DNA of 64,000 nucleotides, from the NCBI RefSeq assembly GCF_000002425.4, contig NC_037262.1, positions 7,810,998 to 7,874,997 on the forward strand. The letters are read 5' to 3'. Of the stretch, positions 37,953 to 49,739 are shown piece after piece; the first letter of the stretch is position 1; every line of letters starts with the position of its first letter. The translations under genes were made by a program, and so were the position numbers. A model generated the notes under the pieces. It ran no database searches. It had not been told where the DNA came from and worked only from the letters and a program-made list of their open reading frames with translations. This DNA comes from Physcomitrium patens (taxonomy: Eukaryota > Streptophyta > Bryopsida > Funariales > Funariaceae).

Positions 37953-38440
37953 TGATGCCAACTACTCTAGATCCTCTTTATTTTCTTCTACTCTTTTACG
38001 ATGGAGAAGAATTTTTTGTAATCCTTTCCGTGATCAAAAACAGCTGAGCCATTGCTAAGATGCTTTGAAATCATTAGCAAAAAATCCAAGCTTTGCTATA
38101 ATTTACCTTGCTTTGATAATTGCCAATGATGGTGGAATTGGTAAATTGATGCAACATATACTATCAATCCAAATATATAGCTTATCTTCTACCTGCAAAA
38201 CCGACTAACAGATGCTTGATACTTTTGCGTTTTGGCTTCCTCAGATATCATAGCACATCTACTTTGAATTGTTTCTCGGTTCTTTTAGGTCTTGCGGATG
38301 GCATCTTTACTAACATAATATTCTTTGGCCAATGCTCACTTACTCTAAGGATTTGGCTTGCTCAATTTAGGGATGATCTTTGACCTCTGAAACTTGTTCA
38401 AATACTTCCTTTTGTCTTTGGTGGGTATAGGAGATGTTAT
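37953..38440 (-). pseudogene. pogo transposase, N-terminal DNA-binding part
   Basis: The minus strand reads KDKRKYLNKFQRSKIIPKLS, then ALAKEYYVSKDAIRKT and KNRETIQSRCAMISEE, a CENP-B/psq-type helix-turn-helix. FKASNG-like text follows before copy C. Stops and shifts interrupt it. Confidence 0.6.
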
Positions 38441-38504
38441 AGAGAATGATTGAACTAAGTATGTATCTACCAGTTAAATATACACAAATTGTCGTGGATC
38501 AAGT

Positions 38505-38529
38505 TGCATACTTAACCAAGAGAGGACTA
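38505..38529. repeat. Right terminal inverted repeat of the pogo-like element
   Basis: Reverse complement of 28401-28425 with about four or five mismatches, mostly C/T. Confidence 0.7.
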
Positions 38530-39551
38530 TATAATATTCAATATCTATGGATTTTATTATTGATTTTTCACCATCAACTACATTTGATGCTATTTACATT
38601 GTTGTAGATTGACTTACAAAGATGGTACATTTTATCCCATGTAAAAAAGTAATTTTTGGAAAAGAATCAAAAGTCTTTCTTGATAATATATATTGACATC
38701 ATAGCCTACTTGATTATATCAATTTTGATCAAAGACCTCAATTTATATTAAAGTTTTAGAAATCTTTTTTTAAAATATTCAAGATGGATATCAAACTTTT
38801 ATTTGCCTTCCACCCTCAAATAGATGGTCAATCAGAATAAGTCAATCAAGTTTCGGAATAGTATTTGCAATTTACCATCAACTATCAACAAGATGATTGG
38901 ACCTTGTATTTATCTTTAGAAAATTTTGCTTATAATAATATTCTTCATGTTTCAATTCAACAAACATCATTTTACTCTAATTATGGTTACCATCTGAAGA
39001 TTGATTTATTAGGTACATTAAAAGATGAAAATCTAATAATTAAAGATTTTACAAAATAATTGTCACAATTCCAAACAACTTTGAAGTTCCATTTACAAGC
39101 AACTCAAGTTTCTTATAAAGCATTTTTAAATAAATTTAGAAAAAAATTCTATTTCTTAAGTTAGAGATAAAATATGGCTATGTGATAAGTTAAACTACCA
39201 AAGACTAGGACGACTTTGTATTCAAAAGTAAATCAATCCAGTGACTTATTTGTTCGAACTACCCACATCTCTTATATTTCTTTATTAAAGGCTTATTCAA
39301 AACCAACTATTCCAAAAAAAATACAATCATCACCACCTTGCATTGAAATAGATAATCATGTGGAATATGAAGTAGAAAAAATCTTTGATTCTCAATAAAG
39401 AAGAGGCAAGTTGAAATGTTTTATTGATTAGCATAGCTACAATATCAATGAACATATGTGAGAACCAACAAAAAATCTAATTAATGCACTGCAAAAGGTA
39501 CATGAATTTCATTGTTATTATCTTCAAAAATCTAAACTTATTTTAAGATGA
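38530..39551 (+). pseudogene. pol: Integrase core to chromodomain of element O
   Basis: Resumes after the pogo TIR with SISMDFIIDFSP and AIYIVVD.LTKMVHFIPC, then [39 protein letters not shown]-like text, and chromodomain VEYEVEKIFDSQ, YNINEHM, ALQKVHEFH, ending near 39551. Frame changes and stops occur. No ORF3 follows: only about 100 bp separate it from the LTR. Confidence 0.78.
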
Positions 39552-39649
39552 CTTCTCTATGAAGCTACTGCTATGATGTTGTAAATATCAAAGAAAGAAA
39601 ATATGAAATTCATGCTCCTTATAGAACTTGAAGTTAAAAAAAGAGGTTT

Positions 39650-40043
39650 TGTTACAGACATTCAACAAGAAGATTTTATGAATATTTTTATGATATTCTA
39701 TTAGATTCTAAAAGGTTCCAAAAGATTTTTAAAATATTTCTAAAAGTTTCTTAGAATATTCTAACAAGTTCTAAAAATATTTAAGAAGATTAAAGAAATT
39801 ATTCAAGAAGCTTCTTGAAGTTGCTTCATCTTCAAGCAACATGGAAAGTTCTTGAGAAGCTTGCTAATACCTAATATATATTGGAATCAAGGTTGAGGGG
39901 ATCTTTAGTTTCAACAATACATTTTTTGAAGCTTTAGCTCACTTTTCTTGGTATTGATCTTGTATTCATCTAATTTAATTTAGTTCTTGTTAACTTTCTT
40001 ATTGAAACTCTTCCATTCAATTTCTTGTTTTGTCTCATGTATA
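39650..40043 (+). repeat. Family-2 LTR of element O (decayed)
   Basis: Starts TGTTACAGACATTC after the purine-rich AAAAAAAGAGG. It keeps several GAA/TTC units, AATATATATTGGAATCAAGG and the R-like TTTCAACAATACA of family 2. The right end near 40043 is approximate. Confidence 0.65.
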
Positions 40044-41814
40044 ATGTATTTGTAATACTAAAATCTTCTACTATAAAGAAATGTATATCTTCTCTAATAT
40101 GATAATAATCAATATTCAAATCACAATACAAAGCACTAGATTTAGTAAAGACTGACCATTAGTTTGTATAACCATTTATAAAGAAAATAAAAATATTTCA
40201 TTTACCACCAAGAATTCAATTCTAAATTAGGTACTATAAAAAAAATGAAAATAATATTGTAACACATAGTCAAATGAAGAGTGCAAACAAATCCAAAACT
40301 TGTGGACATGCTCTTCTTAATTGGTAGCCTAAACCAAAGAAAAATAGATGATAAACTTAAACTATGATATAACCTATAAAAAAATAAATGAATAATCAAT
40401 ACCAAAATAACTAAAAACTGTTATAACCATATATGTTATTATAACATGATGGGCACATGAAATAAACAAGCCACTATTGCTCCTAGAAATCAAACATACG
40501 TTGGTCACAATGCAAATGTGAAACCTTTATCATGTACAGCCACCTGCATGCCATATGCTTTATTCATGAAATGTTGAAACGTTTATATAAAAAGGTGATT
40601 CTACCCTCAGGCTCATATAAACCCTGTAGGAATGTTTTCAGCTGTCCGCCCAGACCAAGTCGGTCTGCTGGACCCACAGCCCGCCATGCCACAAAAAACC
40701 TGTGAATTTCAACTTTTCTGATCCAAGTGTGGGGCAGCAATTCCATCTTCCTTGATGTCAAGAAACTGCTTTTCAAGCTTGGCTGGGGTCGGAAAAATAG
40801 TTTTTTTAACACCCAACAGATCCAGCCGTGATGGCAGCCAACTTTTTCTGAAGCTTCGTCACCAGCAGAGACGTTCACAATGGTGTTTGATTTTGATCTG
40901 GAAAGGTGACTTGAAGACAACACTCCAATGAAGGTCGAAACGGTCAAAACCCTGATATCAGCTGCCGTCAGGAATTCGTCACATTACAACAGATGGGTGT
41001 ATCAATCTACCAACCAGGACCACTCCAGTGACAACGTGCGAAAATTCAGGCGATCACCATCTGAGAGCAACATCCAAGAGCTTTGTTGCTGAAGCATTGG
41101 CTGCAAAAGTTCCGTATTTGTGGGACTTGAAAGCTATGGAACTGAGTTGACAGCTAATCATGAGCCGCTCTATAATCATACAACCTGTACAAAGGTCAAT
41201 CTCTTGGTCCTGCTTGAGGTTAACTACATGTTGAAGCTGAGCATTATCGATGACTACAGGAGGACAGTTTCTCCATTCGGTTCCTGACGTTGAAGCCTAG
41301 TATAGAAGCAGTTGGTACTTGTGGAGACAACTATCTGTCGTCCACACTTACAGGGAATGTTATTTTGAAGCCTACGTTGTTATATCTCACAGTTTTCAAG
41401 TATGGACAGCAAATATTACACGTCATACTCTTCAACCCTTTGTCAAGGCTGTATCATCAAAAACAGAATAGAAAAATTAAACGTGTCTATTCTTCGGAAA
41501 CCTCAGAAATAGAGTATTCGCAATACTCACCTTACGGGATTCAATGAGTTCAATGACTCAATACTAACATAAATGCAACACACACTAGCCGTTTTTGAAA
41601 TTAGAAAACTATTTGCTAGTAAAATAATCTTCGAATCAACCCTTCATGTGAAATGCTTGATGGGTGACCAGTTGCACAATACCTAGTAAATGAGGCTAGG
41701 TAATGAATGTGACCTAGTTCTAAGTCGCTTAGGGGTAGCTTTCGATCACCTCAATCAACTCAGGCAAAATCATATCTGATGTCATAATTTGACGTGCGGG
41801 ATTAATTCTACATG
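40044..41814. other. Start of the genic island; no recognised gene
   Basis: AT-rich to about 40440, then GC-richer, apparently unique sequence. A 127-codon minus-strand ORF spans 40564-40947 (MTVSTFIGVLSSSHLSRSKS), but composition and lack of known motifs give little support. A plus-strand stretch around 40840-41100 also reads partly open. It may be a gene relic or the downstream region of the UXS copy. I see no firm feature. Confidence 0.3.
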
Positions 41815-42202
41815 TTAAACCGACCCCTTATCCTTATGGTCGCCAAAAATACGTTTGCGGAAGTCTTCTACCATCATCGGAAGCCCCTTTCTCAAAGAAA
41901 TCTTTGGCTCCCAACCCAGCAACTCCTTGGCCTTGGAGATATCAGGCTTGCGCTTGTGTGGGTCATCGGATGTGTTCTCTTTGTATTCAATCGTCGCGGT
42001 AGGGTCGATCACATCCTTAACCACCTGTAACACAAATGCGATCTTAACTTTAGACAACTGCTAATGTTCTTCAACAACCTCCACTAAGAAACCATCTTCT
42101 GAATCTAGAACTAACTCCATAAAAATGACAACATTTCTTCTAGAACCTGTGCAGAATAATAGATAATGTGCCGAAGAACTGAAAAACACAAAAAACACAA
42201 AA

Positions 42203-42229
42203 AATAAATAAATAAATAAATAAATAAAA
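42203..42229. repeat. (AAAT)n microsatellite in an intron of UXS copy 1
   Basis: Six or seven AAAT units between exons 6 and 7. Confidence 0.9.
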
Positions 42230-43199
42230 CGTTCCACAACAAGAGACTCACTAATCATGGTCAGAAATTACAATGCACGGCGGCAACTGCAAAGGCCATA
42301 AAAATACTCACCTGTGCGAGTTCAAGCATGGTGAATTCGCCAGGATTTCCCAAATTGAAAGGCCCAACATGTTCACCTTCCATCAACTTCATGAGGCCCT
42401 CCACCTACAACACCACGCGTGACGTTTGAATCAGGATTCGAGATAGCAAAATCCAACAAGATCAGATGGAAATTAAAGTGATTGCAAGCAATATGCTCAG
42501 GTAAAATGAGAATACAATTAAAGCTGCAAAACCGTAATAGCAGTTACGAGAAGTGCAAATGTAATCACGACCTTATAACTAAATCCCCATTTACAGCATG
42601 CACTTCAACAACTTGGACGACCAACTTGGGAGACTATTAACGACAGGATACGTCGATTGCCCGTAAAGACGAGAGAAATTAATCCCTCGTGTCCGAGATA
42701 TTCAAGCGAGTGACTTGAAACATTTTCAGATACCACCTCCATTGGCAGCAGAGAAGCGAGGGATCACTGATTAACTTTTACATGCCCTTCACCTACCAGA
42801 TCTGAAACAAACTGGAAACTTCTTGTTTGCTTTCCGTCACCATATACAGTCATAGGCTCTTTTCGTAGGGCCTGAAAATTAAGGAAAAAGTGGACTTGTC
42901 AGAACTTTAACAGTTAAGTTACCAGAACAGGATTTTTGTCAAATAGACAATCATAACAGTTTCTCATTATTCCGGAGTTATTGAGTATTCAAAATGGAAG
43001 CATCAATTTCAAACTGATGGGCATGTGTGGAACTCACCTGAGCAACGAAGTTACTAACAACCCTGCCATCATCGATGCACATCCTTGGTCCATAAGTGTT
43101 AAAAATACGAGCAATGCGAACCTGCACCCATTGCAAATTTCAGCCATACGCTAAAACCAATGCCATAGTGCTTTCCTAATCTTAGACTCGGCATTCTCC

Positions 43200-43281
43200 A
43201 AAATTAAAAAAAAAAAACCAAAAACAAAAACAAAACAAAACAAAACAAATTAAAACAAAAAAATAAAATAAAATAAAATAA
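43200..43281. repeat. A-rich AAAAC/AAAAT repeat in UXS copy 1 intron 3
   Basis: On the minus strand this is a T-rich tract beginning 6 nt into the intron, right after the 5' splice site of exon 3. Confidence 0.85.
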
Positions 43282-43798
43282 ATCACCTGCACATCTGCGC
43301 CTCTGTGGTAATCCATAGCCAGAGTCTCAGCAGTTCGTTTTCCTTCATCGTAACAACTCCGAACACCTGCAAACGAACAGCACGATGCTGAGCCACCATT
43401 CCAACCTCCACCGCTACAAAGAAAAACACGACTCTGTACAATATCAACTGGCAATCTTCAACCTTCAAACCAGTACCTCAAGCGTAGTGTCATCTACAAG
43501 CAGAACAGTGCATACACAAAAAAATAAAAAAATAATCTACTTGTAACCGTTCTATCCTAGGTTTGTTGTGAATTTAAGAACCCTTATTGCAGCAACAGAT
43601 CACAATACGGCGTCTAAATCCACTCGTCAGAAAGGATTAGTGACTTGTACCGATTGGGTTTACATTTCCCCAATACGTCTCTTTCTGAGGATGTTCCAAA
43701 GGATCACCATAAACCTCACTAGTACTGGTCAGCAAGAACCGTGCTCCGATGCGCTTCGCCAATCCAAGCATGTTCAAGGTTCCCACCACGTTGGTCTT

Positions 43799-43925
43799 GT
43801 GGAGGCAGGTCAAGGAGGCTGCACGACCACGGATACATTCTCTCTGCTAGAAGGACTATGCAAAATAACACTACATAAACTCAATAATTCAGAATAAATT
43901 CAAGATCCCGAACAAAAAAGGATAT
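43799..43925 (-). other. U12-type AT-AC intron, UXS copy 1 intron 1
   Basis: 127-nt intron. 5' splice site ATATCCTTT, exact match to the minor-spliceosome consensus; branch-site TCCTTGAC (43809-43816); 3' end CCAC. It joins ...KTI to KTNVVG in phase 0. Confidence 0.88.
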
Positions 43926-44549
43926 GATAGTCTTGATTGGATTGAATTTGTAATGCACGGGCGACGCCGGACATGCCAGATGGTAAATCTGGTCCACCTC
44001 CAGCAACAGGGGTTCGACCACATCATGCCGGATCAGCTCGAACCGCGGATTCCCGAAGTGATGCTGCACGTTCTCTTTCCTCCCCGTGAAAAAATTATCT
44101 ACTACTATGACACTGTCGCCACGCTCGATCAATCTATCGACCAAGTGACTACCGACAAACCCTGCCCCGCCAGTCACCACAATTCGCAGTGGCTTCCGTG
44201 GCAAACCCAGAGGGATTTTCCCTCCCAGACTCACAATCGCAGAGCGGTGGGACTTATAGGGTGCTGTCTCAAATGTTCTTGTCGTCTGGTAAGATTCGTC
44301 AAAATTGTACGCCTGCACAGCTGTGTACGAGGACACATCCATCGTCCTCTGCCCGGACCCAAACTCAGGCTGTAAGAATAGGAAGAACGCGGTGGTGATG
44401 GCCACACCTACCAACACAAACACAAACCGCTGCTCACGAAGCACATACTCCACTGAGTTCGACATCGACCATTGCTTTTGCGGCTTTGGAGTGTATTTTT
44501 CATTCTCCGAAGTCACGTCCACCCGGCGGTGGTTCAAGGTCGCGTTCAT

Positions 44550-46479
44550 GATGCCCACCACTCTACGTCTCCAACAATGTTCTATCGAGATCCAACACCC
44601 GAAATTTCTCTCTCAAATCGCAGCAGACACTTTGCGCATTCAAAATCGCCCAAAAAACCGAAAACAGCCCCAGCTATGTAGCCAGATCTGTCGTAATTAC
44701 TCTTGAAAAAACTCCAGAGCACACTCGACGCAATCAGGGCTGGGAAAAGCCTGAGAAGGGACTGGAACCTCCGCGCAGCAACTCACGTCGCTGCAGAGCT
44801 CTCAGACAGGACCTGAGAGAAGCTGGAGCGATGAGTGAGTGAGTGACTCCCTGAAAGTTCACAGGTCCAGCAACGCCATAGCCACGATTGAAATAGGTGC
44901 GAGCACTGGCAAGGTCGCGTAACTCAAAGCCAACGAAAGCCCGATTCCGGAAACTCTTCCAGCGGCATTAATTATAAGGCCAGCATATGTACGTGGCTCC
45001 TACATCTGTCCGCCAATAATGAGTGTCCCAGGAGTATTAATAATGTTTTTAATGTAATGCCAGAGATGGAACCCGATCACTGGGGTGGCATGCAACAGTA
45101 CCGCATGTTGATTGATCGAATGTATAATTGATTCTGTGACAAAGGTGCAGTTATTTTCCTGTGGCATGCATACAATTCAGCGATCTCACACAACCCTGTA
45201 TTGCATGATTACATTCCTTTCAGGGAGGTGAAAACGATGTTATTGCTGCAGTTCAATCATCGCCCCATCGAATTAAGTCAATCACCGTATGGCACCTAAT
45301 CGAGATGTCAATAGGTGCTGGAGTTGGGAATATCACATGTATTTTCTGTGTATGATTAGCGAAATTCTTGTTCAATGAGCTCTGATTAGGAGGAGCGGGA
45401 TACCATATTCGTTGGAAATTAGACAAAAGTTCTTCCTCGACTGTAGAAGAGACCAGGTATGCAGTGGTAAACAGTGGATGCAGTAAACAGCCTGTATCAC
45501 TCAATCATGCCCAGGCTCCTCCACACTAACTGGACTTTAATATCTCGTAAAAGCCTCTAAAATATGCTTCGATGTAGGAAAGAACGGAGTCCCCATCGCA
45601 CACAGCGAGTTGCGAGGTTCTTCTTCGTAGTCGTGTCTTCGTCAACCCACAGAAGAAATAGTGACGCAATAAGACAAAAAAATTCAGCACAGATAGTCAA
45701 CATGGGAGACTGCTTCTTCCCAGCAAGTGAGTTTATAATAGCTCCATGATATAAAGCTACATTCCCAGCTGGCTGAAACAACAAAAAGTCTGGTCAGGTG
45801 CCAGATCCTAGATGTTCAAAGTAGGGAGCACAGGAATATCTGCTTAAGTCAACGTACATTCATGGGTCCATTTTGTGTTGCTCGCAAAAGTTAGAAATTT
45901 TCTTTCGAGGCCAATCATTATGTATCCACTTTTTACAGTATTCGGTATCATTATACTGTACATAATACTAAAGCCTCATGACCGTAGTTGGGATCAGTAA
46001 GCTCTACCCCACACGGAAACACATTGAATCTTACGGTCGAATCAGAACCGCGTAAGGTGTCGTGCAGCAGAGTCTGCAACAAATGCAACATCCGAGAATT
46101 GAGAAATGCCTACTTCATTCATGAACGTTAACTGAAAACCAAAACCCGACAATGATTCGTAGTCGCAAAATCCGTTAAGAACAGGCTCTGTAAAAAGCCC
46201 AATTACATCAGACAAACAGGTTGATCAGCTTTAGAACAACTAGTAGATAAGGCTGGTTAGCAAAAACCCATTACAATTCTACACGACAATTTTAATTTGT
46301 TCAAAGAACCTCCTAGTCTAATGAGTGACCATAGCCTCAATCATCTATAAAGCATTGCAATAAGGGGGTGGTAGCATCGTCAGCTTCCCACTATTTCGCC
46401 CGGACTTGGAATGCTGACAGGAAACCCACTCGACCCCCACTGGAGAGTAATCTGGAGTCCTTTACAGCTTGATAACCCC
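44550..46479. other. Intergenic region between the UXS copies
   Basis: Holds the promoter and 5' UTR of copy 1 (right of 44549) and the 3' end of copy 2 (left of 46480). CTCAGACAGGA near 44801 recurs upstream of copy 2 near 49836, so the duplication included 5' UTR. No other gene seen; several short ORFs look random. Confidence 0.6.
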
Positions 46480-49400
46480 TCAGACATCCTTATGGTCGCC
46501 AAAAATGCGTTTGCGGAAGTCTTCAACCATTAGAGGAAGCCCTTTCTCTAAGGAAATCTTTGGCTCCCATCCCAACAGCTCCTTTGCCTTGGAAATATCA
46601 GGCTTGCGCTTGTGTGGGTCGTCAGACGTGTTTTCCTTGTACTCGATTGTTGCTGTAGGATCTATCACGTCCTTGACCACCTGCATCACAACCACGTCAT
46701 GGCACTCTGAGTTTACAGACTGATAACGCAACTACCCACTCTCGCAGAATTCATTCAGACGAGCTGAGCTGCCGAGCCAGTTACTTTAGGAAAAAAACAA
46801 ACCACTATTTGCAAACAAAGTTGGTTAACATCTCCAGCCTACTTATGAAAGCTAACTGGAGAAGAGAACACCGCTCAAAAGTTCATGATCCAAGACCACG
46901 GATTTCACATTGAGCTAATGTCAACCAAATTTTACAAACACGGTTTCTGCAACAGACGAAGCAGAGCCTCAGAGATCATCAAGTTCATCAACCAAATAAA
47001 GAGCATGGTGAAAGTTGGTGCGTGGAACACTCACCTGAGCAAGTTCTAGAATGGTGAACTCGCCAGGGTTTCCTAAATTAAAAGGTCCAACATGCTCGCC
47101 TTCCATCAACCTCATGAGGCCCTCAACCTGCGGGACCACGTCACATCGTTAGTTTCCGACTTTTGTAAAGAAAACCGAAACCGGAGAGCGAAAATGAATG
47201 GAGAGCACCGAGTAACATAGGCATGCTCATCAAGAAATCAAAGAATGAATCGAGGAAGGAATCAGAAACCGACAAGCTTTATTTCACGTACCAGATCAGA
47301 GACGAACTGGAAACTCCTTGTTTGTTTTCCGTCACCATACACAGTCATAGGTTCTTTCCTCAGGGTCTGGACAAAATACGCAACGAGTTTGTCAATACTA
47401 TCCATCACGGTCAACATGGATACTTCCTCATTCGTATATCAGTTGTCAGTTACAAGTGCTAAGTTGAACATACAAACGGATATTGTTTCAAGGAGGTGAG
47501 TGCAAGAATTATAGATCAATCTCACCTGAGCAACAAAGTTACTGACAACCCTACCATCATCAATGCACATTCTTGGTCCATAAGTGTTGAAAATGCGGGC
47601 GATCCGAACCTGCATGCCTCCGAACATCAGGAGCATTACGACTAAAGTATAATGCAATCAAGTACGAAAAACTCAATTGACCCATCACATATTATTACAA
47701 CTTCCAATAAAAAATGCGTAAGACTAAATGGAAGCCAAACTCTACACAATTACTGAAGCCAAGTCACTTCACCTGCACATCTGCACCTCTATGGTAATCC
47801 ATAGCCAAAGTCTCAGCAGTGCGCTTTCCTTCATCGTAACAACTCCGAACACCTGCGTACCAACCGCAGCGTGCGCAGTCATTATTCTAAGTTTCCAGCC
47901 TCGCATCATGTCCATTCACGACATCAACCCATATCATACCGTTGCAGGATGTTTATTACCAACTTTCACCAGCATCAACCCACAAAAAAGCGCATGCTAT
48001 GCGAAAAGCTCTTCAGCTAGTAATCGAAATTCAATCCGATCATCTACAATGGTAAATAAATATGGTCACAGGTGCGCTGGCGCTGTCTAAAAAAATACGT
48101 ACAACAGACCGATCACATAGAAATTCTATCTCCCACTCGCACCAGAGAATTCTTTCTACCTAAATCTTGATTTCAGTGGTAGTGGTGTTGACGCGCATCG
48201 GAATTCACAATTAATGGAATGATGGGAAGAGACAATAATTAATACTTTCGAAACCCTCAGAGAGAACATAATCCTAAAAATTGTAGAGTACTGAAGAGCT
48301 CTTGAAAAGGAAGAAGACGGATAGACATTCAGCAGTAGCACTGAATGTTGGCAGGTGTTGATTTCAAACAAGTTTGGCTACAATTCTCCAGTAAATCACA
48401 CGCTTCAACACCTAAAACCACTTATCATCCAGGTTTCGCCACACTTACCGATAGGGTTCACGTTTCCCCAATACGTCTCTTTCTGAGGGTGCTCCAAAGG
48501 ATCGCCGTAAACCTCACTTGTGCTGGTCAGCAAGAATCGTGCTCCAATCCGCTTCGCCAATCCCAACATGTTCAATGTTCCCACCACATTGGTCTTGTGA
48601 TGGTAAGTTAAGGAGGGTTCACAAAGATTATCCTTCTTGAAGTGAATGAAACGACTTCTACGCGTGAGAGCCGCGCAGAAGACCAGACGTTGTGGAAGGA
48701 CGACAGCAGTAACCTTAGGTACTTTACTGTATGAAACGACCCAGGGCATTGCCACAATCAGCCTTGACAAAGTAGGCGCATTACTTATCTTTAAGCACAA
48801 AATCACATCTAATGTTAATAGCGCAGTTTCGAACAACATTACGTCCGTGCATCAAAGGATTTCTAACAGACAAGCTATGAAACTCAAAGCAAATTCAACA
48901 GGAGTGAGAAAATAAGATCAAACTTTACCCCAATCGCTGCACATGCACTCTTCCCAACCAAACACCAATCCACAAACTTGGAATCAAAAAAGGGGCCCGT
49001 TCGAGAGCACGCAAGCACCAGTGCCACAACCAACAACATGATCTGACGAACCCGCCCTCCTGATGTCATTAACGGTAAACCCCAACATTCTTTGAAAGGA
49101 TATGATTGTCTTGATTGGATTGAATTTGTAATGCACGGGCGACGCCGGACATGCCAGATGGTAAATCTGGTCCACCTCCAGCAAAAGGGGTTCGACCACA
49201 TCATGCCGGATTAACTCAAACCGCGGATTCCCAAAGTGATGCTGCACGTTCTCTTTCCTCCCCGTGAAAAAATTATCCACCACTATAACACTGTCCCCGC
49301 GCTCGATTAACCTGTCCACCAAGTGACTACCCACAAACCCTGCTCCGCCAGTCACTACAATCCGCAGCGGCTTCCGTGGCAAACCCAGCGGAATCTTTCC

Positions 49401-49739
49401 TGCTCCACCAGTAATGACCGCGGCGTGTTGCTTGTACGGGGAGTTCCCATTCCCAGAGAAACGCGTCTCTCCCAACGAGTCTTTCACATTAAATCCCCCA
49501 TCTACACCCCCAATAGCACCCGAATTCACATACGTCCTCATAAACCGAAACTCGGGCTGCAAAAACAAAAAGAACAGAGTGGTAATAGCCACCCCAATCA
49601 GCACAAACACGAACCGCTGTTCACGAAGCACATACTCCGCGGACCGCGCAAGGGACCATTGCTTCTGCGGCTTGGGCGTGTACTTCTCATCACCCGGCGA
49701 CACTTCCACGCGGCGGTGATTCAAGTTTGGGCTCATCAT
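46480..49739 (-). CDS. UXS: UDP-glucuronate decarboxylase (UDP-xylose synthase), membrane-anchored type
   Basis: Converts UDP-glucuronate to UDP-xylose with bound NAD+, in the Golgi, for xylan and other xylosylated glycans. Seven exons (minus): 49739-49104, 48596-48449, 47852-47773, 47609-47526, 47366-47292, 47127-47035, 46680-46480; they join in frame to 438 aa, near the usual length of plant membrane-type UXS. Start [10 protein letters not shown] (a second Met follows directly). Residues 42-61 form one membrane helix (type II anchor), then a variable stem, then [13 protein letters not shown] (NAD site, about 128-140), TSTSEVYGD (236-244), Y267-x3-K271 in SCYDEGKR, and end [23 protein letters not shown]. 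Intron 1 is U12-type AT-AC; the others are GT-AG. Copy 1 lies 1.9 kb downstream in tandem. Confidence 0.94.
48597..49103 (-). other. U12-type AT-AC intron, UXS copy 2 intron 1
   Basis: 507-nt intron. 5' splice site ATATCCTTTC, branch-site TCCTTAAC (48607-48614) about 11 nt from the 3' end ATCAC. Phase 0 junction KTI/KTNVVG. It lacks a GT donor at this boundary. Confidence 0.9.

Larger units (their letters stand above)
28401..38529 (-). mobile_element. pogo/Tigger-like DNA transposon containing copy C and an LTR3
   Basis: Terminal inverted repeats of about 24 bp match at 20 of 24 sites (left AGTCATCTCTTGATTAAGT, right as reverse complement AGTCCTCTCTTGGTTAAGT), start CAGT (C decayed to T on the right), and a TA dinucleotide flanks each end. 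These are pogo-superfamily traits. Without the two insertions it is about 1.9 kb and encodes a decayed CENP-B-like transposase on the minus strand. It disrupts the integrase of element O. Confidence 0.78.
6814..40043 (+). mobile_element. Element O: old family-2 chromovirus, split by nested insertions
   Basis: Pieces of one plus-strand chromovirus can be read across the nest: gag end and protease (6820-7863), RT (10075-10955), RNase H and integrase start (27443-28400), integrase core and chromodomain (38530-39551), LTR (39650-40043). Breaks fall at matching codons: RT stops near KDKFQW before copy B and resumes at the next block after it, and integrase stops at the pogo element and resumes at SMDF. 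The LTR and the short gag tail identify it as family 2. It is 5'-truncated against copy A1. Confidence 0.75.
41815..44549 (-). pseudogene. UXS: UDP-glucuronate decarboxylase copy 1, frameshift in exon 4
   Basis: Seven exons on the minus strand: 44549-43926, 43798-43651, 43366-43287, 43122-43038, 42871-42797, 42404-42312, 42024-41815. Start MNATLNHRR; membrane segment at residues 41-59 ([18 protein letters not shown]); Rossmann motif [21 protein letters not shown] with the catalytic YxxxK; end [14 protein letters not shown]. The exon plan equals that of copy 2, and about 97 residues at the end of exon 1 are identical. Exon 4 is 85 nt instead of 84: one extra C after GATGCAC (plus strand, near 43081) shifts the frame just after GPRM and gives an early stop. 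This may be a true null or a sequence error; all other exons look functional. Confidence 0.85.

Noticed and set aside
40564-40947. 127-codon minus-strand gene
   Set aside because: No motif, homologous copy or splice context supports it; kept only as a note in the region entry.
43038-43122. Alternative splice site rescuing UXS copy 1
   Set aside because: Moving the acceptor or donor by one base would break the frame of the conserved half of exon 4, and no such AG or GT is placed to do this.
43953-44706. Plus-strand ORFs across UXS exon 1 of copy 1
   Set aside because: They are antisense shadows of a GC-rich conserved exon; the minus strand has clear protein motifs and splice sites. The same applies to 49323-49982.
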